Both the position numbers and the translations under genes were made by a program. Source: Pseudomonas fortuita (GTDB lineage Bacteria > Pseudomonadota > Gammaproteobacteria > Pseudomonadales > Pseudomonadaceae). Taken from it: a stretch of DNA of 64,000 nucleotides. The notes under the pieces are model-generated. The model ran no database searches. It was not told where the DNA came from and worked only from the letters and a program-made list of their open reading frames with translations. Location: contig NZ_CP114035.2 in NCBI RefSeq assembly GCF_026898135.2, positions 4,753,501 through 4,817,500 on the forward strand. The letters run 5' to 3'. Shown piece after piece: positions 1-8,071 of the stretch (its first letter is position 1; the number at the start of each line of letters is the position of its first letter).

Positions 1-101
1 CTGGCGGTGACGATAGCCGGGAAAATGGCGTTTTCGGCAACGCTGAACTGCTCGCCGGCGTGAATGGTACGGGTGGCGAAATTGCGCGGCTTGTCGGACA
101 T
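1..101 (-). CDS. Cystathionine gamma-synthase/lyase family PLP enzyme (N-terminal fragment)
   Basis: Only the first 33 codons lie in the window; the gene runs off the left edge. The reading MSDKPRNFATRTIHAGEQFS, followed by a stretch ending FPAIVTA, matches the start of trans-sulfuration family PLP enzymes, where an ATR-IHAG segment precedes a PAIV-T segment. An alternative in-frame ATG lies four codons upstream at 113; neither start has a strong Shine-Dalgarno. The gene is divergent from an Lrp/AsnC-type regulator, an arrangement typical of methionine gamma-lyase and related sulfur amino acid loci. The exact substrate cannot be told from this fragment. Confidence 0.6.
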   Translation of the reverse strand, partial: MSDKPRNFATRTIHAGEQFSVAENAIFPAIVTA

Positions 102-205
102 GGTCAGGCCCATTGGCAGAGTGAAGGCTGCAACTATCGCACAACCCAAATCGTCTGGCCTTGGGGTAATCTGTGAAAAATTTTTCTACACGGCCCGCGC
201 GCGAT

Positions 206-667
206 ATGGACAGTTTCGACCAGCACATACTTACCCTGCTTCAGCGCGATGCCTCGATCGCGCTCAAGGACCTGGCCGAGGCCGTCAACCTGTCCACCAC
301 GCCGTGCTGGAAGCGGGTCAAGCGCCTGGAAGAAGAAGGCTACATACTCGGCCGTGTCGCCCTGCTGGACCCCGAACGCCTGGGGCTGGGGCTGACGGTG
401 TTCGTCCAGCTCAAGACCCAGCGCCATGACAGCGCCTGGCTGGAGCAGTTTGCCGCGACCGTGACCGGGTTTGAGGAAGTGATGGAGTTCTATCGCATGT
501 CGGGGGACTGGGACTACATGCTGCGGGTGGTGGTGGGGGATATTGCGGCGTATGACCGGTTCTACAAAAAGCTGATTACCCGCACCGATGGGCTGTCGAA
601 CATCACCTCCAGTTTTGCCATGGAGCAGATGAAGTACACCACGGCTTACCCGGTGCATCGTTCCTGA
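206..667 (+). CDS. Lrp/AsnC family transcriptional regulator
   Basis: A 153-residue protein with the usual Lrp layout: an N-terminal winged helix-turn-helix (roughly residues 5-60, including LSTTPCWKRVKRLEEEG) followed by a RAM/AsnC effector-binding domain (roughly 65-145, with the typical SGDWDYMLRVV strand). Family members bind amino acids through the RAM domain and act as dimers or octamers. Reading can also begin 11 codons upstream at GTG 173, which has a weak G-rich ribosome site; ATG 206 is preferred because MDSFDQHILTLL is where family members normally begin. It is transcribed away from the PLP enzyme at the left edge and probably controls it. The inducer is unknown, although a sulfur amino acid is plausible from the neighbour. 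Confidence 0.85.
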   Translation: MDSFDQHILTLLQRDASIALKDLAEAVNLSTTPCWKRVKRLEEEGYILGRVALLDPERLGLGLTVFVQLKTQRHDSAWLEQFAATVTGFEEVMEFYRMSGDWDYMLRVVVGDIAAYDRFYKKLITRTDGLSNITSSFAMEQMKYTTAYPVHRS

Positions 668-684
668 TTCTGTATGGCTGCACC

Positions 685-778
685 GGCCCTATCGCCGGCA
701 GGCCAGCTCCCACAGGTTTATCACAGGTTCTGAAAGCTGTGGAGTCCCTGTGGGAGCTGGCTTGCCGGCGATAGGGCC
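685..778. repeat. REP-type inverted repeat pair
   Basis: Two 32-base arms (685-716 and 747-778) are inverted copies with one mismatch. They carry the Pseudomonas REP core (CCAGCTCCCACAGG and its complement). The element sits between the convergent Lrp-type regulator and the molybdopterin oxidoreductase, where the transcribed hairpin could end both messages. Confidence 0.85.
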
Positions 779-793
779 CTTGCAGGCAACCCG

Positions 794-3124
794 TCAATCC
801 GCGGCCAACACCGCCGCAATGCGGTTCCCTGCCTTGGCTTTCTCGACCTTGATCGCCACAAATTTCGAGGTAGGGGTGTAGGTCCCCTCGCCATAACTTT
901 CCAGCGGCACCAGTGGGTTGGTCTCCGGGTAATACGCCGCCGCCTGCCCCTCAGGCACGTCATACGCCACCAGGCGGAACCCAGAAACGCGCCGTTCCAC
1001 GCCGTCCTCCCACAGCGACACCAGGTCCACCTGCTCACCCGGCTCAAAGCCCATGCGGCGGATGTCGGCCTCGTTGACGAACACCACTTCACGCAGGCCA
1101 AACACCCCGCGGTAGCGGTCATCCAGGCCATACAGGGTGGTGTTGTACTGGTCATGCGAGCGCAGCGTCTGCAGGATCAGGTCGGGCTTGTCACCCCGGG
1201 CCAATACCTTGGCGTTGATCAACTCTTCCGGCAGTGCGTGGGGCATGAAGCGAGCCTTGCCCGTGGTCGTGCGGAAGTTGCGATCGGCGGCATTGTTGCC
1301 CAGGTGGAAACCGCCCGGGCTATGCAGGCGTTCGTTGAAGCCGGTGAAACCTGGGATCACGTCGGCGATCATGTCACGAATGCGGTTGTAGTCGGCCACC
1401 GCATACTCCCAGTCGATCGGCTGGTTGCCCAGCGTGGCCTTGGCCATGCCGGCGATGATCCACGGCTCCGAGCGCATGTGCGGCGAGCGTGGGCGCAACT
1501 GGCCGTTGGAGAGGTGCACCATGCTGAAGGTGTCCTCCACGGTCACGCCTTGCGGCCCTTCGGCCTGCAGGTCGATTTCGGTACGGCCCAGGCAGGGCAG
1601 GATCAGTGCATCGCGGCCGGTGACCAGGTGCGAGCGGTTGAGCTTGGTGGAAATCTGCACGGTCAACGCGCAGTTCTGCAATGCCGCGTGGGTGCGCGGG
1701 GTGTCCGGGGTGGCTTGGGCGAAGTTGCCGCCCAGGGCGATGAACACCTTGGCCCGCCCCTCCTCCATGGCTTTGATCGCCAGCACCGCGTTGTGCCCGT
1801 GGGCACGCGGCACACGGAACTGGAAGCGTTTTTCGATGGCGTCGAGCAACGCCGGCTTGGGCTTCTCGTCAATGCCCATGGTGCGGTCGCCCTGCACGTT
1901 GCTGTGGCCGCGCACCGGCGACAGGCCGGCCCCGGGCTTGCCAACGTTGCCGCGCAGCAACTGCAGGTTGACGATTTCCTGCACGGTAGGCACCGAATGG
2001 CGGTGCTGGGTAACGCCCATGGCCCAGCACATGATCACCCGCTCGGCCTTGCGGTACATGCGTGCGGCCAGCTCGATCTCGGCCAGGGTCAGGCCCGACT
2101 GTTTGACGATGTGTTCCCAAGAGGTGGCGTCCACCGCTGCCAGGTAGTCATCGACGCCGCTGGTGTGCTCGGCGATGAAGGCATGGTCGAACACCGCCGG
2201 CTCGCCCTTGGCCTGGGCTTCACGCTCCCACTGCAACAGGAACTTGGCAATGCCACGCATGGCCGCCATGTCACCACCCAGGGCCGGGCGGAAGTAGGCG
2301 CTGGACGTCGGCTCAGAGCCGTTGCTGAGCATTTCGAACGGGTGCTGCGGATGTTGGAAGCGCTCCAGGCCACGCTCTTTTAGCGGGTTGAAGCAGACCA
2401 CCTGGGCCCCACGCTTGACCGCCTCACGCAGCGGTTCGAGCATGCGCGGGTGGTTGGTGCCGGGGTTCTGGCCGATGACAAAGATGGCGTCGGCCAGCTC
2501 CAGGTCGTGGAACACCACGGTGCCCTTGCCCACCCCGAGGGTTTCCGACATGCCTGCGCCGCTGGCTTCGTGGCACATGTTCGAGCAATCGGGGAAGTTG
2601 TTGGTGCCGTAAGCGCGCACGAACAGCTGGTAGAGGAACGCCGCCTCGTTGCTGGCCCGGCCCGAGGTGTAGAACTCGGCCTCATCGGGCGACTGCAGCG
2701 CACGCAGGTGCGTGGCGACCAGCTCGAAGGCCTCCTGCCAGGTGGTTTCGACATAGTGATCGGTGGCAGCGTCGTAACGCATCGGGTGCGTGAGGCGGCC
2801 CTGGTATTCGAGCCAGTAGTCGGTCTGCTCCCTCAGCGCGCTGACGCTGTATTTGGCGAAGAAAGCCGGGTCGACCGAGCGACCGGTCGCCTCCCAGTTA
2901 ACCGCCTTGGCGCCGTTTTCGCAGAACTTGACCATGTCGCTTTCCGGCGACTCGCCCCACGCACAGCCGGGGCAGTCGAAGCCGCCGTTCTGGTTGGTCT
3001 TGAGCATGGCCCGCAGGTTCTTGAAGGCATTTTCGCTGCCCAGCCAGCTTTTGGTGACGCTCTTGAGCGCCCCCCAACCGGCGGCGGCGCCCTTGTAGTC
3101 CCTGATGTGTTCGTCCTGGCTCAT
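794..3124 (-). CDS. FdhF/YdeP-family molybdopterin oxidoreductase alpha subunit
   Basis: A 776-residue bis-MGD molybdenum oxidoreductase of the YdeP/FdhA-like branch, cytoplasmic with no Tat signal. It begins with a short Cys-containing N-terminal segment (CPGCAW near residue 55, then FCENGAK). Next come the molybdopterin oxidoreductase domain and a C-terminal molydopterin dinucleotide-binding domain (LRSHDQYNTTLYGLDDRYRG and onward). Around residue 190, DCSNMCHEASG aligns with the formate dehydrogenase DCCARVUH segment, so the selenocysteine position appears to be cysteine. ATG 3124 is chosen because GAGG lies 9 bases upstream; a GTG at 3139 overlaps that site. It is divergent from moaA, and a motif shared with the moaB promoter lies 55 bases upstream. 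Relatives are linked to acid resistance or formate chemistry, but the substrate is not established. Confidence 0.88.
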   Translation of the reverse strand: MSQDEHIRDYKGAAAGWGALKSVTKSWLGSENAFKNLRAMLKTNQNGGFDCPGCAWGESPESDMVKFCENGAKAVNWEATGRSVDPAFFAKYSVSALREQTDYWLEYQGRLTHPMRYDAATDHYVETTWQEAFELVATHLRALQSPDEAEFYTSGRASNEAAFLYQLFVRAYGTNNFPDCSNMCHEASGAGMSETLGVGKGTVVFHDLELADAIFVIGQNPGTNHPRMLEPLREAVKRGAQVVCFNPLKERGLERFQHPQHPFEMLSNGSEPTSSAYFRPALGGDMAAMRGIAKFLLQWEREAQAKGEPAVFDHAFIAEHTSGVDDYLAAVDATSWEHIVKQSGLTLAEIELAARMYRKAERVIMCWAMGVTQHRHSVPTVQEIVNLQLLRGNVGKPGAGLSPVRGHSNVQGDRTMGIDEKPKPALLDAIEKRFQFRVPRAHGHNAVLAIKAMEEGRAKVFIALGGNFAQATPDTPRTHAALQNCALTVQISTKLNRSHLVTGRDALILPCLGRTEIDLQAEGPQGVTVEDTFSMVHLSNGQLRPRSPHMRSEPWIIAGMAKATLGNQPIDWEYAVADYNRIRDMIADVIPGFTGFNERLHSPGGFHLGNNAADRNFRTTTGKARFMPHALPEELINAKVLARGDKPDLILQTLRSHDQYNTTLYGLDDRYRGVFGLREVVFVNEADIRRMGFEPGEQVDLVSLWEDGVERRVSGFRLVAYDVPEGQAAAYYPETNPLVPLESYGEGTYTPTSKFVAIKVEKAKAGNRIAAVLAAD

Positions 3125-3178
3125 GCGATGAATCCTCACGCTTCGATGCTTTTTTCCAGCCTATTGAGCGTGAGGCAG

Positions 3179-3192
3179 GGGCGTCCAATCGA
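3179..3192 (-). promoter_or_regulatory. Motif shared with the moaB promoter (putative LysR operator)
   Basis: GGGCGTCCAATCGA lies 55 bases upstream of the oxidoreductase start. The identical 14-mer lies 50 bases upstream of moaB, in the same orientation relative to the gene. Weaker identity (TAC, then alternating G and GAT) continues about 20 bases beyond it. The LysR gene beside moaB is the obvious candidate to bind it. Confidence 0.45.
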
Positions 3193-3349
3193 AAGATCTT
3201 ACGGTGTGATAAGCGGTTTCGATCATGGGCCGGGAATGTGGTTGCAGCCATGATAGAGGCCGTCGATCAAGCAGTCGGACAAAGCAATTTGACGCCCCTG
3301 CGGCCAGGTTATAGCTTGGAGATGTGTCCCAACCCATTCGAGCGCGAAC

Positions 3350-4351
3350 GTGGAACAGAACAGCCGGGCCCTGATTGACGGCTTCAACCGGAAAATCGAC
3401 TACCTGCGGATGTCGGTCACCGACCGCTGTGACTTCCGTTGCGTCTACTGCATGGCCGAAGACATGCAGTTTCTGCCGCGCCAGCAGATCCTCAGCCTCG
3501 AAGAACTGTTCCAGGTGGCCGAGCGCTTCGTCGCCCTGGGCACCCGCAAGATCCGCCTGACCGGCGGCGAACCACTGGTACGCCAGGGCATCGTCGACCT
3601 GTGCGGGCGCATCGCAGCCCTGCCCGGCCTGCGCGAACTGTGCCTGACCAGTAACGGCTCGCAACTCGGGCGCCTGGCACAGCCACTGTTCGACGCGGGG
3701 GTCTCGCGCCTGAACATCAGCCTCGACAGCCTGGATGCCGACCGTTTCAAGCAACTGACCCGCACCGGCGACCTGCATCAGGTCATCGCTGGCATCGACG
3801 CCGCGCGCCAAGCCGGCTTCAAGCGCACCAAGCTCAACTGCGTGGTGCTCAAAGGGCGCAACGACCATGAACTGGTCGACCTGGTGCGCTTTGCCATCGA
3901 TCGCGAACTGGACATCACCTTCATCGAAGAAATGCCGCTAGGGGTGATCAGCGAACACGAGCGCGGCGAGTCGTTCTGCTCCAGCGACGAAGTACGCGCG
4001 CGCCTGGCCGAGCAGTTCACCCTGATCGAATCCACCGAGTCGTCCCAGGGCCCCGCCCGTTACTGGCGTCTGGCAGAAGCGAACACCCGGGTAGGCTTCA
4101 TTTCGCCGCACAGCCACAACTTCTGCGCCACCTGCAACCGCGTACGGCTGACGGTCGAAGGCCGGCTGCTGCTGTGCCTGGGCAATGAACACTCGGTGGA
4201 CCTCAAGCACGTGCTACGCGCCCACCCCGGCAACGCCGAACGCCTGGAAAAGGCCATCCGCGATTCGCTGCACCTCAAGCCGTACCGCCATCACTTCGAA
4301 GTCGGTGGCGACGTGCAGATCCTGCGCTTCATGAACATGACCGGCGGCTAA
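3350..4351 (+). CDS. moaA: GTP 3',8-cyclase MoaA
   Basis: A radical SAM enzyme that, with MoaC, converts GTP to cyclic pyranopterin monophosphate, the first step of molybdenum cofactor synthesis. The N-terminal cluster motif CDFRCVYC (CxxxCxxC) is near residue 25, followed by the SAM-binding LTGGEPL. The second, GTP-binding 4Fe-4S cluster ligands lie in [18 protein letters not shown] near residue 260, and the protein ends in the conserved Gly-Gly pair that supports catalysis. Length is 333 residues, as expected. The start is GTG. It is divergent from a molybdoenzyme, and moaB is 2 kb downstream, so it may be a dedicated copy serving that enzyme. Confidence 0.95.
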   Translation: MEQNSRALIDGFNRKIDYLRMSVTDRCDFRCVYCMAEDMQFLPRQQILSLEELFQVAERFVALGTRKIRLTGGEPLVRQGIVDLCGRIAALPGLRELCLTSNGSQLGRLAQPLFDAGVSRLNISLDSLDADRFKQLTRTGDLHQVIAGIDAARQAGFKRTKLNCVVLKGRNDHELVDLVRFAIDRELDITFIEEMPLGVISEHERGESFCSSDEVRARLAEQFTLIESTESSQGPARYWRLAEANTRVGFISPHSHNFCATCNRVRLTVEGRLLLCLGNEHSVDLKHVLRAHPGNAERLEKAIRDSLHLKPYRHHFEVGGDVQILRFMNMTGG

Positions 4352-4371
4352 GCGGCCGTCTCTGGATATCC

Positions 4372-5271
4372 ATGATCGTCCACCCAACCCCTGATGTGCT
4401 GCGTGTGCTGTTCACCCTCAAGGGTTCGATCGTCAAGCGCATTGCCCTGCGCTGCCTGATGGTGACCCTGCTGGCAGCGCTGATCGTGCTGATCGAGCGC
4501 CATTACCCGGCGTTTTTCTACCCGGTGAGCGCCACGCCGTTCACCTTGCTTGGCCTGTCGCTGTCGATCTTCATGAGCTTTCGCAACAACGCCTGCTATG
4601 ACCGCTGGTGGGAGGGCCGCAAGGCCTGGGGCAAGCTGATCATCGAAACCCGCTCGTTCGTGCGCGAAAGCGTGGTGATTGCTGACGACCACCTGCGTAC
4701 GGAGCTGCTGCGCAGCCTGTGCGGTTTTGCCCATGCACTGAATGCACGGCTTCGTAACGAGGATGATCTGGCAGCCGCTCGGCCGTGGCTGGCCCGGCCT
4801 GAGAGGATCAGCCCGCACAACGTGTGCGACGGCATCCTGCGTGAGATTGGCGAACACTGTTCGCAGTTGGCCGCACAACAGCAGATCAGCGACTGGCGCT
4901 ACAGCCTGCTGGAGCAACGGCTGGTGGGGCTGACCGAAGTACAGGCCACCTGTGAGCGGATCAAGGGCACCCCGTTGCCGTTCCCCTATACGCTGCTGCT
5001 GCACCGCACCATCTACATCTTCTGCCTGCTGTTACCGTTTGCCCTGGCCGAGCCGCTGGGCTGGCTGGCACCCCTGTTCACCACCATCGTGGGGTACACG
5101 TTCTTCGGGCTGGATGCGATTGGCAACGAGCTGGAAGACCCGTTCGGGCGCGATGAGAACGACTTGCCTACTGATGCCATGGTGCGGACTGTGGAGCGCG
5201 ATGTGCTTGGGGCTCTTGGAGTCGAGCCGCTGCCGCCGTTGCTCCTACCTGTGGACTATGTATTGCGCTGA
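4372..5271 (+). CDS. Bestrophin-like (UPF0187/YneE family) membrane channel
   Basis: A 299-residue inner-membrane protein of the bacterial bestrophin family, which forms pentameric ion channels. Visible signatures are the N-terminal transmembrane pair (about residues 22-65), the family hallmark SFRNNACYDRWWEGRKAWG near residue 63, and a second transmembrane pair around 205-245. A conserved FGLDAIGNELEDPFG segment with the acidic cluster follows. It begins 20 bases after moaA and could be co-transcribed with it, but nothing in the sequence ties it to molybdenum metabolism. The last codons approach the AT-rich RHS segment. Ion selectivity is unknown. Confidence 0.88.
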   Translation: MIVHPTPDVLRVLFTLKGSIVKRIALRCLMVTLLAALIVLIERHYPAFFYPVSATPFTLLGLSLSIFMSFRNNACYDRWWEGRKAWGKLIIETRSFVRESVVIADDHLRTELLRSLCGFAHALNARLRNEDDLAAARPWLARPERISPHNVCDGILREIGEHCSQLAAQQQISDWRYSLLEQRLVGLTEVQATCERIKGTPLPFPYTLLLHRTIYIFCLLLPFALAEPLGWLAPLFTTIVGYTFFGLDAIGNELEDPFGRDENDLPTDAMVRTVERDVLGALGVEPLPPLLLPVDYVLR

Positions 5272-5384
5272 GTAATTAAAAAGCCTGCTCGCATAGAATC
5301 CAGCCTTAAAGCCACTAGCATTTTTACCAGTTTACAGTATCCAGAGACGAGTTAAGGTGAGGTTATTTCTACGGAAGCGCCACC

Positions 5385-6446
5385 ATGAAAAGCCCAAGTC
5401 CTCAACGCGTATTTTACAACGGAAACAAATTAAGCTTACTTATTCAAGGCAAAGAACACACTGCTATCATGCACGGCGGAAAATTGCCACTTGCTGAAAA
5501 GGTACTAGCAGGCGGGGACGCAATAGCCCACACCCGCATGCTAAGCACTGACCGCCTAGGTTCTACAATAGTTAGCTCGATAAACGCTGAGCAGCACGAA
5601 TTAGCATTCACCCCATACGGGTATATCGATCCACTTCTAATCAAATCACTACTGGGCTTTACCGGCCAACTGCGGCAAGCCGGGACAGGATGCTATCTAT
5701 TAGGCAGCCGCCGAGCCTTCAACCCGATAACAATGAGATTCAACAGTTATGACGACCGAAGCCCTTTTGCAGAAGGTAATATCAATGGGTATGCTTATTG
5801 TGGGTGTGACCCTATAAATTACACTGACCCTTCCGGGAGATCGCGATGGGGTTGGTTCAAGAAACATATACTCCGAACCCCTAATACAAAAAAATATGAT
5901 GTCGCTTTTGAGCATGGCCGACAACAAGGCTACAACGAGGGAAGCGCTGCCGCCAGTAGTGAATATCACAAAGGATTCAATGCCGGCCGCAAGACTGGGT
6001 ATGACGAAGGACTCAATGCCGGCCGCAAGACTGGGTATGACGAAGGACTCAATGCCGGCCGCAGGGCTGGGTATGAAGAAGGACTCATTAAAGGACATGA
6101 AATCGGAAAGCAGGATGGCATGAAATTCGGCTCCGTTTGGGGATTTGCCGAAGGAAAAATATCGGGAAGCAAACGACTCGATCGCCCTCTTCTAACTGCC
6201 GCCGAACGATTTGAGCAACTCCCAACATTACCATTGCCTCTCGATTCGGTAACCAGCAAGTACTACAATGCCGATCAAAATAAAACACTCAGAACCCTGG
6301 CCGACCTTCTACACCAGGAGGGCGGGATGGAGCCCCTATACCATGGTCGCACTTACAAGCTAGACTCAAGTGTCGATAGCCAACGCTACATGATTTCAAT
6401 TCGGCAAGGGCGTATATTATCACGCTTCAACCCTAGCGGCCGCTGA
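5385..6446 (+). CDS. Orphan RHS-repeat core protein with variable C-terminus
   Basis: A 353-residue protein that starts inside what would be the C-terminal core of a full RHS protein. Residues about 45-150 hold TDRLGSTI, FTPYGYID, LLGFTGQL and the RHS-core end (GNINGYAYCGCDPINYTDPSG). In large RHS proteins autoproteolysis near such a DPxG boundary releases a toxic tip. Here the tip is residues about 152-353: first a run of YxxGxxxG units encoded by a 36-bp DNA repeat, then an unrecognised tail. The gene has no signal peptide and no N-terminal YD-repeat shell. Codon and base use are clearly more AT-rich than both neighbours, which suggests transfer. No immunity gene is obvious. It may be a delivered toxin cassette or a relic; both readings remain open. 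Confidence 0.8.
   Translation: MKSPSPQRVFYNGNKLSLLIQGKEHTAIMHGGKLPLAEKVLAGGDAIAHTRMLSTDRLGSTIVSSINAEQHELAFTPYGYIDPLLIKSLLGFTGQLRQAGTGCYLLGSRRAFNPITMRFNSYDDRSPFAEGNINGYAYCGCDPINYTDPSGRSRWGWFKKHILRTPNTKKYDVAFEHGRQQGYNEGSAAASSEYHKGFNAGRKTGYDEGLNAGRKTGYDEGLNAGRRAGYEEGLIKGHEIGKQDGMKFGSVWGFAEGKISGSKRLDRPLLTAAERFEQLPTLPLPLDSVTSKYYNADQNKTLRTLADLLHQEGGMEPLYHGRTYKLDSSVDSQRYMISIRQGRILSRFNPSGR
5979..6086 (+). repeat. Three in-frame 36-bp tandem repeats inside the RHS tip
   Basis: Copies begin at 5979, 6015 and 6051; the first two are identical and the third has diverged. Each encodes NAGRKTGYDEGL, extending a wider GxxxG ladder (HGRQQGYNEG upstream, KGHEIGKQDG downstream). Near-identical DNA implies recent expansion. 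Confidence 0.9.
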
Positions 6447-6476
6447 CCGTCTATCAGCTCACTGAGGCTTTGCGCC

Positions 6477-7043
6477 TTAAATGTATATCTGATGATGGCA
6501 GTCGTTACTACGCCCCGACATCACTCTTACCGGGGTCAGGTGCTTCACGAAATTACAAGGCCGATGCCGGGCATCCAGCTGCTCGGCCAGAATCCCCTCC
6601 CACCCCGTGCGGCAGGCGCCGGTCGAACCCGGCAGGCAGCACACCAACGTGCGGTTGGACAACCCGGCCAATGCCCGGCTCTGGACGGTCGAGGTGCCGA
6701 TATCCAGAATTGACAACGCCCGGAACAGCTCGCCAAAACCGTCGATGCGCTTGTCCAGCAGGCACTCAACTGCCTCCGGCGTGCTGTCTCGCCCGGTAAA
6801 GCCGGTGCCGCCGGTAATCAGCACCACCTGCACCTGCTCGTCGGCAATCCAGGTCGCCACCTGCGCGCGAATCTTGTACAGGTCGTCCTTGAGCAACGCC
6901 CGCGCCACCAGCCGGTGGCCGACCTCTACCGAACGGCTGGCCAGCAGTTCACCGGAGGTGTCATTGTCATAGGTACGGGTGTCGCTGACGGTCAGCACGG
7001 CGATGTTCAGCGGTACGAAGACCGCATCGGGTTGGACGCGCAC
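6477..7043 (-). CDS. moaB: Molybdenum cofactor biosynthesis protein MoaB
   Basis: A 188-residue MogA/MoaB-fold protein that acts on molybdopterin (adenylylation-type step) in cofactor synthesis. Seen in sequence: LTVSDTRTYDNDTSG near residue 17, the binding-site loop LITGGTGFTGRD near residue 75, and LPGSTGACRTGWEGIL near residue 140. The GTG at 7043 is taken as the start because AAGGAG lies 8 bases upstream and the protein then begins VRVQPDAVFVPLNIAV like its relatives; the longer reading frame to 7133 adds unrelated residues. It is divergent from a LysR regulator. Together with moaA and the YdeP-like enzyme it completes a local Mo module. Confidence 0.93.
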   Translation of the reverse strand: MRVQPDAVFVPLNIAVLTVSDTRTYDNDTSGELLASRSVEVGHRLVARALLKDDLYKIRAQVATWIADEQVQVVLITGGTGFTGRDSTPEAVECLLDKRIDGFGELFRALSILDIGTSTVQSRALAGLSNRTLVCCLPGSTGACRTGWEGILAEQLDARHRPCNFVKHLTPVRVMSGRSNDCHHQIYI

Positions 7044-7092
7044 GGTAAAACTCCTTGAATGGCATTGTCGACACGCTAGAGGCACGGCCCGA

Positions 7093-7106
7093 GGGCGTCC
7101 AATCGA
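7093..7106 (-). promoter_or_regulatory. Motif shared with the molybdoenzyme promoter
   Basis: Second copy of GGGCGTCCAATCGA, 50 bases upstream of moaB and 77 bases upstream of the divergent LysR gene. This is where LysR proteins usually bind to control both themselves and a divergent target. Confidence 0.45.
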
Positions 7107-7183
7107 TATGGCGTACCGGGCGATCAATGACATCTATCGCAGACGTGGGTTAAGGTCTGCATAACCAGACGCCAGGCACTTTC

Positions 7184-8071
7184 ATGGACATCAAGCAGCT
7201 CAAGTTCCTCATCGCCCTCGACCAGACCCGCCACTTCGGCCAGGCGGCGGCGCTGTGCCATATCACCCAGCCAACGCTGTCCATGCGCCTGCGTAACCTG
7301 GAGGACGAACTGGAGCTGGTGCTGGTCAAGCGCGGCCAGCGCTTCGAAGGTTTTACCGAGGCCGGCGAGCGCATCCTGGCCTGGGCCCGCACCTTGCTCG
7401 CAGCCCACGATGGCCTGCAAGCCGAGGCCGCCAGCTGCCGCGGCCAAGTGGTCGGTAGCCTGCGCCTGGGTACGGTGCCGCTGGCCAGCTTCAACCCCAT
7501 GCACCTGCTGCTGCCACTGCGCGAAAAATACCCCGAACTGCACTTTCAGCTCAGCTCGCTAAGCTCGGAACAAGTCATCGACGGGCTCAGCCGCAACCAG
7601 CTCGACCTGGGTATCTGCTACCTGGACCAGGTCAACACCAGCTTTTTCGAAGTGATCGAACTGGGCACCACCACCATGGGCCTGTTGCACGACACCCGGC
7701 ACTTTCAATTCGCCGACGCCCCGCTGCGCTGGGATGCCCTCAGTGACATACCACTGGGCTTGCTGAGCAAGGGCATGCACTACCGTCAATCGCTGGACCT
7801 GAGCTTCCGCAGCCGCGGTCTGGAGCCGAATGCGGTGCTGGAAAGCGACTCGACCTTCCAGCTGATCCAGGCCATCAATACCGGCATGTGCTGCGCGATC
7901 ATGCCGCTGGACTGCGGCCTGGAAGACCTCAGCGAGCACCTGCGCATCCTGCCGGTGGCCGACGCCGCCATTCACAGCCCGGTCGGCCTGCTGCTGCGCC
8001 GCAGCGAGCCGCGCTCGGCGATTGCCGAACAGTGCTTTGCCGAGGCCCGGGTGCTGTTTCAAGCCACCTGA
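7184..8071 (+). CDS. LysR family transcriptional regulator
   Basis: A 295-residue regulator with an N-terminal helix-turn-helix (MDIKQLKFLIALDQTRHF, then LCHITQPTLSMRLRNLE) and a type 2 periplasmic-binding-like effector domain from about residue 90. The two-lobed fold is indicated by GSLRLGTVP and the later ESDSTFQLIQAINTGMCCAIMP segment. It is divergent from moaB with a 140-base gap containing the shared motif at 7093, so it probably regulates moaB and the YdeP-like enzyme. Its 3' end overlaps the convergent AraC-type gene by 13 bases. The effector is not known. Confidence 0.9.
   Translation: MDIKQLKFLIALDQTRHFGQAAALCHITQPTLSMRLRNLEDELELVLVKRGQRFEGFTEAGERILAWARTLLAAHDGLQAEAASCRGQVVGSLRLGTVPLASFNPMHLLLPLREKYPELHFQLSSLSSEQVIDGLSRNQLDLGICYLDQVNTSFFEVIELGTTTMGLLHDTRHFQFADAPLRWDALSDIPLGLLSKGMHYRQSLDLSFRSRGLEPNAVLESDSTFQLIQAINTGMCCAIMPLDCGLEDLSEHLRILPVADAAIHSPVGLLLRRSEPRSAIAEQCFAEARVLFQAT

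Noticed and set aside
5979..6086. Short regular repeats as a possible CRISPR array
   Set aside because: The units are directly adjacent without spacers, stay in frame, and encode the RHS tip.
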